Assembly (NCBI GenBank): GCA_963675655.1
Contig: OY776489.1
Location: 186,001 to 250,000, forward strand
Direction: 5' to 3'
DNA length: 64,000 bases
Origin: CAXXOK01 sp963675655
GTDB lineage: Bacteria; Bacillota; Clostridia; Christensenellales; Aristaeellaceae
The first letter of the stretch is position 1; each line of letters opens with the position of its first letter. This document shows positions 33,599-41,653 of the stretch, piece by piece. The position numbers were made by a program, and so were the translations under genes. The notes below the pieces were generated by a model. That model saw only the letters and a list, made by a program, of their open reading frames with translations, did no database searches and was not told the DNA's origin.

Positions 33599-35307
33599 TG
33601 CGTTCAGAAAGCGGGTTGCATATGCCACAGCTGTCATGGGCAAAACGATATTCAACAGCGTTCACAGCGCTGTTCTTTGTGTTGTTGTTGCTGGTTGGCT
33701 TGTTGACCGCGGCAGATTACGGTCAACCGTGGGACGAACCATGGGAGCAGGATATCCTCCGTATGAATCTGAACCAGTATGCCGCAGCGCTGGGATTACA
33801 GGAGCGAATAACGTTTACCTCCAACATGGATGCGCCGGATACCGGCCTGATTGCCGACAGCGAGGAAAAAGACCATGGCGAATGTGCCTACTACCCCTTT
33901 TTTTGGCTGGTTACCCAGCCGTCTCTTTCCGCTGCAACACAGATGACGCTTTGGCACATGGCCACTTGGCTGTGGTTTGTCGCCGGGGCTGGAGCGCTAT
34001 GGCTGATCGCCCGGCGGATGGGGCTGTCACGCTTCATGAGCAGTATCTCGGCATTATTACTCGTACTTACGCCCCGGATGTTTGCCGAAGGGCATTATAA
34101 CAATAAAGACATGGTACTTTTATCGTTGGTACTTATCCTGATTTGGCTGATGCTTCGGCTGATGGAAAAACCCTCCCTGTGGCGGGGGCTTTGGTTTTCG
34201 CTGGCAGGTGCAGCCGCTGCAAACACCAAAGTGATCGGCCTTTTTATTTGGGGGCTGTGCGCAATTTTTGCATTGATTCATGTATGCGCAACCGGCCGGA
34301 TGAAAAATAGCACATGGTTGACTGTGCTTGGCACGTTTGTTTCCTTTATCGCTTTTTACGCGCTGCTCACCCCCGCGCTATGGGCAAACCCGGCTGCATA
34401 CTTCACGTATGTGGTGGAAAATGCCACAGATTTCTCCCGTTGGCAAAATAACGTACTATTCCGCGGCGCCATTTTCCAGCTGCGTTATTCTCGGCTGCCC
34501 TGGTATTACCTGCCGTATATGATGCTGGTGACCACGCCGCTGTGTTTGGTGGGGTTAATCGCTATCGGCCAAGTCTTCGCGGCCTTTTATTTACTTCATT
34601 CCGGCGCAAAAACATTCCGCAATCCTACTACCGTATTGCTGGGCTTATGCACGGTATTATGGCTGGCTCCGCTGTTGTTTGCCATCGTCGGGCATCCTAC
34701 CCTATACAACGGTTGGCGGCATTTTTATTTTCTATACGGCCCGATGCTGGTATTGGCCGTCTACGGCATACAACGCCTCGGTAAAATGCTTACCTCCATC
34801 CGCCACGGTATCCTTTTACGGCGCGTTGGCGCTGGTTTACTAGCCGTTTGTCTTACCGTATCGGGCGGCCAAATCGCGTTGGCGCATCCCAACCAATATA
34901 CTTATTATAACGTTTTGGTACGCGGGGAAAACCTGCCCGAATACTTGGAACTGGATTATTGGAATGTATCTGTATTCCCTACGTTAAAAACCCTTTTAGC
35001 AGCATTGGAAAATACACAGCCGGTCACCATCGCAGGAGCGGAATACTGGTCGCAGACTGGGTTGGAATCGGCCTATGTGCTGTTGCCTGCCAAGCAGCAG
35101 GCGCGTATTCTGCTTTTACCTATGGAAGATGTAACCGCTGATTATTTGCTTTCCAACCGTACCTACGCGGTGCTGGGTAACTGGCAGGCAGGCAGAACGC
35201 TGCCTATTGCTGCCAAAACCGAAAGCTTCGGGCAAACCCTATGCACCATTTACGCGCAAAGCCGTGCCGCTCGCCAACAGTTTACCGAGGAGGCGAATGT
35301 GCAATGA
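33598..35307 (+). CDS. GT-C-like membrane protein, tandem copy A
   Basis: This multi-pass protein of about 569 residues has an acidic loop after helix 1 (DYGQPWDEPWEQDI). It also has EGHYNNKDMVLLSLVLI, NTKVIGLFIWGL, LLTPALWANP, LYNGWRHFYFLYGP and HPNQYTYYNVLV, then a C-terminal extracytoplasmic part of about 110 residues. The same landmarks in the same order occur in the next gene, so the two are paralogues. The chosen start at 33598 overlaps the previous stop; ATG at 33622 is an alternative because neither has a strong ribosome binding site. It is probably a glycosyltransferase of the GT39/ArnT-like kind. Substrate unknown. Confidence 0.65.
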   Translation: MRSESGLHMPQLSWAKRYSTAFTALFFVLLLLVGLLTAADYGQPWDEPWEQDILRMNLNQYAAALGLQERITFTSNMDAPDTGLIADSEEKDHGECAYYPFFWLVTQPSLSAATQMTLWHMATWLWFVAGAGALWLIARRMGLSRFMSSISALLLVLTPRMFAEGHYNNKDMVLLSLVLILIWLMLRLMEKPSLWRGLWFSLAGAAAANTKVIGLFIWGLCAIFALIHVCATGRMKNSTWLTVLGTFVSFIAFYALLTPALWANPAAYFTYVVENATDFSRWQNNVLFRGAIFQLRYSRLPWYYLPYMMLVTTPLCLVGLIAIGQVFAAFYLLHSGAKTFRNPTTVLLGLCTVLWLAPLLFAIVGHPTLYNGWRHFYFLYGPMLVLAVYGIQRLGKMLTSIRHGILLRRVGAGLLAVCLTVSGGQIALAHPNQYTYYNVLVRGENLPEYLELDYWNVSVFPTLKTLLAALENTQPVTIAGAEYWSQTGLESAYVLLPAKQQARILLLPMEDVTADYLLSNRTYAVLGNWQAGRTLPIAAKTESFGQTLCTIYAQSRAARQQFTEEANVQ

Positions 35308-36917
35308 CGGTTTTCAAACGTCACGCCCGGCTGTGGACGGTGCTCTTCTTCTTAGCGCTTACCCTCATCGGCCTTGTGACTGCCGGGGATTACGGCATGT
35401 ATTGCGACGAGTTCAGCGAGCAGGAGATTTTACGGCAGAACCTGTACGAATACGCGGTTCAACTGCTGGGTAATGATAGCGCGCCCGCGCAATATTACGA
35501 AGCGCAAGGCGTGGAGCTTATTTCCCAAAGCATTGAACGGGATCACGGCGAAGCTGCCTACTATCCGGCAGCACCGCTGCTGCTGCTTGCCAAGCAATCT
35601 GCCGATGTATTATCTACGCTTTGGCATGCCTATACTTGGCTGTGGTTCATGGCCGCAGTGGTGGCGCTGTATCTGCTGGCCGAGTCACTTGGCCTGAGCC
35701 GCATACTGCGCATTGCCACGGCTTTGCTGCTCTATCTGTCTCCCCGTTTCTTTGCGCAGGGGCACTATAACAACAAAGATATTGTGCTTTTAGCGCTGGT
35801 TCTTTGCACGCTCGCATCCGGTGCACGTTTTTTAAAGGCGCCCACCTTGCGACGCGCGCTGTTGTTTTCACTCTTCGGTGCATTGGCAACCAACACGAAG
35901 ATCATCGGCATTTTACCCTGGGGGCTTATCGGAATTGCTACATTTGTTACCCTGTTTCATCGGCGGGCGCTTACCACTGGGCGCGTTTTGTCCGGTATCA
36001 CCGCTATTATTGCATTCGTCTGCTTTTACTGGCTGCTCACACCGGCGGCATGGGATGATCCTGCCGGTTACATCACCTATCTGCTTGGAAATGCATCCGG
36101 CTTCTCCCGCTGGCACGGCGTTATATTGTTTAACGGTGTGCATTATAACCCAACACGCGGCCTGCCGCTGCCCCGGTTATATCTGCCCACGATGATTACC
36201 CTGACAACTCCGCTATGGCTATTAGCGCTGGCCGCCCTTGGGCAGCTCGCCGCCATCCTGCTATGCATCAAACGGGACAACCGTAGTCCGCTGCTGATTG
36301 TGCTCACGCTGCTATGGCTGCTTCCCGTAGGATACGTCGTAATCGCACGGCCTTTACTGTATAATGGCTGGCGGCATTTTTACTTCATATATGCCGCGAT
36401 TGCTGCCATGGGCGGGCTTGCCTTACAAATGCTAGCTACGGCACTGGTAGAACAGAAAATACGCCGCGCTATCGGCGTAGGCGCGCTTATCGCCGCGATG
36501 GGTTGGCAAGCCGTAGGGCTTATTCAAAACCATCCCTATCAGTACGCTTATTATAATGTGCTGGTTTCAAGCGCGCAGGGACAATATGAGCTGGACTATT
36601 GGGATGTGAGCACCGTAAATGCCATGAAAAAACTGTGCGCATCCACGGAACGTAATACAGCGCTGCCTCTGGAACTGGGCACGCGGGACGATATGAGTGC
36701 ATTCGGCGTGGAAAATGGATATGTAATCTTGCCCGACAAAGAACGCACTTTACTGACCGTTACCGACGATCCCGACGCTCCCTACCTGTTTTACAATGAA
36801 ACTTATGCCAGCATCTACGGTGTTGAACCGCCGCAGGGATATACCGCGCTGTTTTCTCTGGAAAGCTACGGCAATGTGATTTGCACCGTATATGAGCAAA
36901 TGGCCGCGGGAAATTGA
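35304..36917 (+). CDS. GT-C-like membrane protein, tandem copy B
   Basis: This 537-residue paralogue of the preceding protein has DYGMYCDEFSEQEIL in the first loop, QGHYNNKDIVLLALVL, NTKIIGILPWGL, LLTPAAWDDP, LYNGWRHFYFIYA, HPYQYAYYNVLV and ELDYWDVS. The ATG overlaps the previous stop as ATGA (35304-35307), with GAGGAGG upstream. The two proteins are clearly diverged but keep the acidic and H/N-rich loops that would form an active site on the outer face. They may work on the same glycan at successive positions. A 525-base non-coding region follows. Confidence 0.68.
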   Translation: MTVFKRHARLWTVLFFLALTLIGLVTAGDYGMYCDEFSEQEILRQNLYEYAVQLLGNDSAPAQYYEAQGVELISQSIERDHGEAAYYPAAPLLLLAKQSADVLSTLWHAYTWLWFMAAVVALYLLAESLGLSRILRIATALLLYLSPRFFAQGHYNNKDIVLLALVLCTLASGARFLKAPTLRRALLFSLFGALATNTKIIGILPWGLIGIATFVTLFHRRALTTGRVLSGITAIIAFVCFYWLLTPAAWDDPAGYITYLLGNASGFSRWHGVILFNGVHYNPTRGLPLPRLYLPTMITLTTPLWLLALAALGQLAAILLCIKRDNRSPLLIVLTLLWLLPVGYVVIARPLLYNGWRHFYFIYAAIAAMGGLALQMLATALVEQKIRRAIGVGALIAAMGWQAVGLIQNHPYQYAYYNVLVSSAQGQYELDYWDVSTVNAMKKLCASTERNTALPLELGTRDDMSAFGVENGYVILPDKERTLLTVTDDPDAPYLFYNETYASIYGVEPPQGYTALFSLESYGNVICTVYEQMAAGN

Positions 36918-37442
36918 ACTTTTCTATAAGCCTTTTTATCTCTGTATCGGTTCACCTCTGCTTGTCGGCATCTTCCAATGCACCTTTCTCTTTTTTAAAC
37001 CCTCCTGTCGGCTTATCAGCATCTTTCTGTATGTCACTCGTGACATAATGTACCCATCAAGCAGAAAGCTGGCTTACGGTGCCGTCTTAAAGCAGTCACA
37101 TGTAAACAACAACCCACGCTCTCATACCCACGTTTCATTGAAAGCAGAAATTCGATGATGCCCATCGCCGCTATATGCAGCTTTTTTGGTTGTGCAGCAA
37201 CAACGTGGCAACCTGGCTTATCAGATTATAATGGCAATTCATTCAATATCAATCCAAAGTCATGGATTACGATGGTATTTTTATTACATTAGGCGTATAC
37301 TATACACAGAAGTCAAGCCGTGTTCGCTGTTTACAAACATTCCAGTACCGCTTATTTCCATGCACAACCGAAAAGTTTTCTTCTATCCGCTTCAACCCCA
37401 ATCTCCTGACCGATAAAACTGTTGAAGAAAGGTGGTATTTCC
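36918..37442. other. intergenic region with a 16-base palindrome
   Basis: No gene is supported here. A perfect palindrome ATGTCAC-TC-GTGACAT lies at 37031-37046 and looks like an operator for a dimeric regulator. A possible -10 box TATACT is at 37296-37301, about 145 bases before the secreted protein gene, without a good -35 box. Confidence 0.5.
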
Positions 37443-37913
37443 ATGAGAAAGTGGCTTGTAATGCTAACGGTGTTTTTACTGCTTTTCCCCTGCGCAGCCA
37501 TGGCGGAAATTGATCTTTCCGGCATGAGTTTTGACGAACTGGTTGCCTTGCAGGAACAGGTGGAACTAGCGATTTGGAACAGTGAGGAATGGCAGGCGGT
37601 TACCGTGCCCGCAGGCGTATATGAGGTCGGCACGGATATTCCGGCCGGGAGGTGGACCATACAGGCATCGGACGGCGTATACGCCACCATCATGTGGGGC
37701 GACGTGCTGGATGCCAGCGGCGTAAACCTGGACTATTCCGGCGACATTTACGAATACGAATGGATCAGCAGCCCGACGTACAGCGGTTATACCGAAGGCA
37801 GTGATAAAACCGAAGTCACATATGACCTCGCAGATGGACAGTACTTTATTGTAGATAGCGGCTCGGTTGTATTTTCGCCTTATTCCGGGATTACGAACCT
37901 TGGCTTTAAGTAA
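37443..37913 (+). CDS. small secreted protein of unknown function
   Basis: This 156-residue protein has a signal peptide (MRKWLVMLTVFLLLFPCAAM, cleavage probably after AMA). A short helix follows (SFDELVALQEQVELAIW), then a beta-rich domain with VPAGVYEVGTDIPAGRWTI. I recognise that last segment as typical of small exported Firmicutes proteins without known function. AAAGGTGG precedes the ATG at 37443. The gene stands alone with a strong terminator at 37932. It may be surface-associated or free, since no anchor is seen. Confidence 0.75.
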   Translation: MRKWLVMLTVFLLLFPCAAMAEIDLSGMSFDELVALQEQVELAIWNSEEWQAVTVPAGVYEVGTDIPAGRWTIQASDGVYATIMWGDVLDASGVNLDYSGDIYEYEWISSPTYSGYTEGSDKTEVTYDLADGQYFIVDSGSVVFSPYSGITNLGFK

Positions 37914-37931
37914 GAGCTTCCTTCCAAGACC

Positions 37932-37961
37932 AAAGCGCCGCTGAAAAATCAGCGGCGTTTT
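37932..37961 (+). terminator. terminator after the secreted protein gene
   Basis: A 13-position stem with one G-T pair (37932-37944 with 37949-37961), a 4-A loop and a T-run that ends the right arm. It lies 18 bases after the stop. Confidence 0.88.
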
Positions 37962-38064
37962 GATTCTGTATACAATTATCGTGACCGGATCAACCCGGTT
38001 GCAGCCTGCTCCAATTCTTGCTATAAAACCGCAGGTTTCGTTTATCTACTTCAAAGCTCATTCA

Positions 38065-39435
38065 TCAACCATTGTTTTCCGCGCGTTTCAGCAGCCCAGC
38101 AACCAGCTTTTCCGCTTTTACAGCTGTGCTTCTTTCGTCAATGGTTGTTAATTCTCCATCTTTCACAACGATCTTTCCATTCACAACCACATACTTCGCT
38201 GGGTGAGCATAGCCAACCGTACCCGGTAAATTAGCAGGGTCCAGCTTGGCGCCTGTCATCTCCAGCCGATTTACATCCAGTAAAAAGAAATCCGCCGCTT
38301 TGCCTGTTTCCAAACTGCCGATGTCGCTTCGCCCCAGCACCTGCGCGCTACCGCTTGTCGCGATCTTCAACAGCTCATATCCGGTAGGCGCATCGGCGCT
38401 ATACGTAAGGCGATGCAACAAATACGCCGTGCGCAGTTCCGCCAGCAGGTTGGAGCCATCGTTGCTGGCGCTGCCATCTACCGCCAGCCCCACCGGCACG
38501 CCCAGCGAAAGCATATCTGGAATACGGCATACGCCGGAGGACAGTTTCATATTGGATACAGGGCAATGCGCGACGCCGGTTTGTGTGTCAGCCAGCACCC
38601 TCAATTCCGCATCGGTAAAGTGGATGCCATGGGCAAACCATACGTCACTGCCCAGCCAACCACAGTCTTCCATATACCGCAGGGGGCGTTTTCCCAGCAC
38701 TTGCAGGCAAAAGTCCGTTTCATCCTTCGTTTCGGCAAGGTGCGTGTGCAGCCGAACCTTCAAGCTGCGTGCTAATTTAGCAGACTCCTTGAGTAAATCA
38801 GTCGTTACACTAAAGGGCGAACAGGGTGCAAGCGCTACGTTGTGCATCGCACAGGGAGCCGCATCGTGATATTTCTCCACCAGCCGCTGACTATCGCGCA
38901 GTATTTCATCCACGCTTTGCACCAGCTCATCCGGCGGCAGACCGCCTTCGCTCTTCCCGCGGGACATACTCCCGCGCGTCGCTACGAAGCGCATCCCCAA
39001 CAGATCGGCTGCCGCAAATTGCCTGTCCAGATAGTGCTGCGATCCTTGTTTGGGAAACACGTAGTGGTGATCCATACAGGTGGTACAGCCGTATTTCAGC
39101 AATTCTCCCATGCCGGTCAACGCACTGTAATACACGCAATCCTCATCCAGCCCGCGCCAGATTTCATATAGGGTACGCAGCCAGTCAAACAATTCCATCC
39201 GCTGCACCTGGGGTAAATTACGCGTAAACGTCTGGTACAAGTGGTGGTGGGTATTCACAAGCCCCGGATACACAAAACAGCCCGCAGCATCAATCACCGT
39301 ATCCGCTTCGTACGGTTCCTGCCCAATGGCTTGAATCACGTTATCCTTCACCAGCAGACTCGCGCCTTTCAGCACACGGTTCTGCGTATCTACCGTAACA
39401 ATGGCGTCCGCATTGCGAACACACAACGTGCTCAT
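38065..39435 (-). CDS. 8-oxoguanine deaminase-type amidohydrolase
   Basis: This 456-residue amidohydrolase has GLVNTHHHLYQTFTRN near residues 58-73, LFDWLRTLYEIW, MDHHYVFP, LAPCSPFSVT, LHTHLAETKDE, WFAHGIHF, VAHCPVSNMKLSSG and GLAVDGSASNDGSN. These are the blocks I associate with 8-oxoguanine deaminase (8-oxoguanine to urate), a group within the TrzA-like deaminases. It is the last gene of a short minus-strand unit after nagA (29-base gap). That is an unexpected partner, but it fits a cell that also carries three purine deaminases at 0.5-5.5 kb. Isocytosine or related substrates are an alternative. Confidence 0.82.
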   Translation of the reverse strand: MSTLCVRNADAIVTVDTQNRVLKGASLLVKDNVIQAIGQEPYEADTVIDAAGCFVYPGLVNTHHHLYQTFTRNLPQVQRMELFDWLRTLYEIWRGLDEDCVYYSALTGMGELLKYGCTTCMDHHYVFPKQGSQHYLDRQFAAADLLGMRFVATRGSMSRGKSEGGLPPDELVQSVDEILRDSQRLVEKYHDAAPCAMHNVALAPCSPFSVTTDLLKESAKLARSLKVRLHTHLAETKDETDFCLQVLGKRPLRYMEDCGWLGSDVWFAHGIHFTDAELRVLADTQTGVAHCPVSNMKLSSGVCRIPDMLSLGVPVGLAVDGSASNDGSNLLAELRTAYLLHRLTYSADAPTGYELLKIATSGSAQVLGRSDIGSLETGKAADFFLLDVNRLEMTGAKLDPANLPGTVGYAHPAKYVVVNGKIVVKDGELTTIDERSTAVKAEKLVAGLLKRAENNG

Positions 39436-39464
39436 TTTTCCACCCCCCAGCTTTTTACCTCTTC

Positions 39465-40592
39465 TTACGCATCTTCAAGCGGCTTGCCGCCCAGATACAC
39501 CTGTTTCAGCGTCAATTCGGCTCCGCACAGCAGGCAGTCCGCCCGCTTGCCGACCGCAATTACGCCAATATCATCCGCGCCCATCACGCGCGCCGGGTTT
39601 GCCGTCGCACAGCGCACCACATCCGCAACCGGAATCCCCATGGATACGGCTGTTTTAACGCAATCAAACAAAATCGCCGCAGAACCTGCAATCGTTCCGT
39701 CCGCCAGTGTTGCGCGCCCGTCGCGTACCGTAACTTCCTGTCCGCCCAGCAAGCAGTGCCCATCTTGCAGCCCAGTAGCCGCAATCGCATCGCTGATCAG
39801 GCAGATCCGATCCGCACCAAACAACTTAAAGGCGGCGCGTACCGCGCTGGGATGGATATGAATGCCGTCGCAGATTAGCTCCGCCGTTACCTGTTCCCGT
39901 TCCGCTGCCGCGCCGACTACGCCCGGCTCACGGTGGTGCAGCGGCGGCATCGCATTAAACAAGTGGGTTACATGGGTAATACCCGCGTCAAAGCCCATAG
40001 ACGCGGCTTGGTAATCCGCATTGGTGTGTGCAACGGAGACAATAACCCCTTCTTTTGCCACAGCGCGGATATAGCTTTCCGCCCCCTCCAGTTCCGGGGC
40101 CACGCACGCTATGCGAATCATCCCGTTGGCTGCGTCTTGCATGCGGCGGTAGGCAGCATAGTCCGGCAAACGTAGGTTTTCCGCCGCCTGCGCGCCTTTC
40201 TTCTTCACGTTAAAAAACGGCCCCTCCATCGTAATCCCGCGGATTACGGCGGCGTTTTTCGGCGCTTCCTCTCGCAGGCGAACCGCAGTGCCAAACGCCT
40301 TGCATAGCGTCTCCTCCGGCATCGTCATCGATGTAGGGCTAAAGCTGGTGACGCCGTTTTTCGCCAGAAAGCGCGCCATTTTAACCAGCCCATCATAATC
40401 CCCATCCGAAAAGTCCGCGCCGCTGTTACCATGCAGGTGAATATCCACCAAACCCGGCAACAGCAAATCACAATCCGCAGGCGGTTCCTCCGTGCGCGGA
40501 GAAACATGCGTAAATCGCCCGTTCTCCATCGCTACATCACCGTAATGGAACGCAAAATCGTCCCCAAAATACAATACACCCTTTATTTCCAT
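39465..40592 (-). CDS. nagA: N-acetylglucosamine-6-phosphate deacetylase
   Basis: This 375-residue amidohydrolase removes the acetyl group from GlcNAc-6-phosphate to give glucosamine-6-phosphate, the substrate of NagB encoded just upstream. Visible motifs are LVDIHLHGNSGADF, GITMEGPFFN (metal glutamate), VSVAHTNADY, HLFNAMPPLHHREPG and the catalytic aspartate in LISDAIAATG. AGAGG precedes the ATG. A promoter at 40641-40669 allows it to be transcribed without nagB. Confidence 0.95.
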   Translation of the reverse strand: MEIKGVLYFGDDFAFHYGDVAMENGRFTHVSPRTEEPPADCDLLLPGLVDIHLHGNSGADFSDGDYDGLVKMARFLAKNGVTSFSPTSMTMPEETLCKAFGTAVRLREEAPKNAAVIRGITMEGPFFNVKKKGAQAAENLRLPDYAAYRRMQDAANGMIRIACVAPELEGAESYIRAVAKEGVIVSVAHTNADYQAASMGFDAGITHVTHLFNAMPPLHHREPGVVGAAAEREQVTAELICDGIHIHPSAVRAAFKLFGADRICLISDAIAATGLQDGHCLLGGQEVTVRDGRATLADGTIAGSAAILFDCVKTAVSMGIPVADVVRCATANPARVMGADDIGVIAVGKRADCLLCGAELTLKQVYLGGKPLEDA

Positions 40593-40640
40593 ACCTATTC
40601 CTCTTTTCGCGCCGCAATGCGCAGTGAAGCGGGTACCTTT

Positions 40641-40669
40641 AGTATATAAGATACAAGGTAAATGTGCAA
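40641..40669 (-). promoter_or_regulatory. promoter for nagA
   Basis: On the minus strand TTGCAC (40664-40669) and TATACT (40641-40646) are 17 bases apart in the 84-base nagB-nagA gap. Confidence 0.6.
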
Positions 40670-40676
40670 ACTGCTT

Positions 40677-41402
40677 TTACAACAGCGAAGCCGCCGCTTT
40701 ATCAAGCAGGAAGATCACGTTGGGATGCGTACGCAGAATGCTGGCCTGCGTTTCCGGGTCGATATCCTCATGGATAGCTTTCCGTACCGCTTTGGCTTTA
40801 TCCGCGCCAGTCGCAATGAGCAATACACTTTTCGCGTTCATAATACTGCCGATACCAAGGCTTACCGCTTCCCGGGGTACATCGTCTTCCCGGTCGAAGA
40901 AACGGCGGTTCGCTTCGATGGTGCTTTGCGTTAGCTTTACCACGTGGCAGCCGTAAACAAATTGGTCGGAGGGTTCGTTAAAGCCGATATGTCCATTGCG
41001 ACCAATGCCCAGTAGCTGCAAATCGATTCCGCCCGCGCTGACAATCGCCCGGTCGTACCGTGTGGATTCATCCGCCATATCCGCTGCGTTTCCGTTGGGG
41101 ATATGGGTACTCTGGGCCGCAACATTGATGTGGTCAAACAGTTCTTTGCGCATAAAATAATGATAGCTGCAGGGGTGTTCTTCCGGCAGACGGCAATATT
41201 CATCCAGGTTGAACGTCGTTACGCCGGAAAAATCCAACACGCCCGACTGGTGCAGACGTATCAACTCCTGATATGTTGGTATCGGGGAGGACCCGGTAGC
41301 CAACCCCAGCACGGAATTCGGCTTACGCAGCACCTGCGCACCGATTAAAATAGCTGCTGCCTGCCCCACCTGCTGCTCGTTCTCATATTGGTGAATCCGC
41401 AT
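40677..41402 (-). CDS. nagB: glucosamine-6-phosphate deaminase
   Basis: This 241-residue enzyme converts glucosamine-6-phosphate to fructose-6-phosphate and ammonia, feeding glycolysis. It has GLATGSSPIPTY (phosphate loop), FNLDEYCRLP with the C2 proton-transfer aspartate and GIGRNGHIGFNEP. The last motif has Asn where the E. coli enzyme has Asp141, a change usual in short Gram-positive NagB as I recall. The start at 41402 has GGAG at proper spacing. It is short, without the allosteric tail of the enterobacterial form. The promoter at 41465-41493 has an overlapping palindrome. Confidence 0.95.
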   Translation of the reverse strand: MRIHQYENEQQVGQAAAILIGAQVLRKPNSVLGLATGSSPIPTYQELIRLHQSGVLDFSGVTTFNLDEYCRLPEEHPCSYHYFMRKELFDHINVAAQSTHIPNGNAADMADESTRYDRAIVSAGGIDLQLLGIGRNGHIGFNEPSDQFVYGCHVVKLTQSTIEANRRFFDREDDVPREAVSLGIGSIMNAKSVLLIATGADKAKAVRKAIHEDIDPETQASILRTHPNVIFLLDKAAASLL

Positions 41403-41464
41403 TCGCTCATCTCCATTGTTCTTTGCCAGCGCGAAAGCAAAAGCCCATGCCGGCTGTTTTGTCC

Positions 41465-41502
41465 AGTATAACAAGTGCATGTTTTATCGTCAATACGTAT
41501 TG
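41465..41502 (-). promoter_or_regulatory. nagB promoter with an overlapping palindromic operator
   Basis: On the minus strand TTGACG (41488-41493) and TATACT (41465-41470) are 17 bases apart. The perfect palindrome CAATACGTATTG (41491-41502) covers the edge of the -35 box, a position suited to repression. Confidence 0.7.
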
Positions 41503-41573
41503 GCTTTATTCTGTTATTTCTCCATCTTTGTTCAATAATACATCTTTATTTTGTAATATTAGTACATAGCCCG

Positions 41574-41611
41574 TAAAAAGGCAGCAGCCACACTCGCGGT
41601 AGCTGCTGCCT
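41574..41611 (-). terminator. terminator of the sugar ABC transporter operon
   Basis: On the minus strand AGGCAGCAGC and GCTGCTGCCT form a perfect 10-bp stem with a 13-base loop followed by TTTTT. It lies 43 bases after the MalG-like stop. Confidence 0.88.
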
Positions 41612-41653
41612 GCGTAGGTTTATCGCTATACTTTCCTAAAAAGCCGCCTTTAA

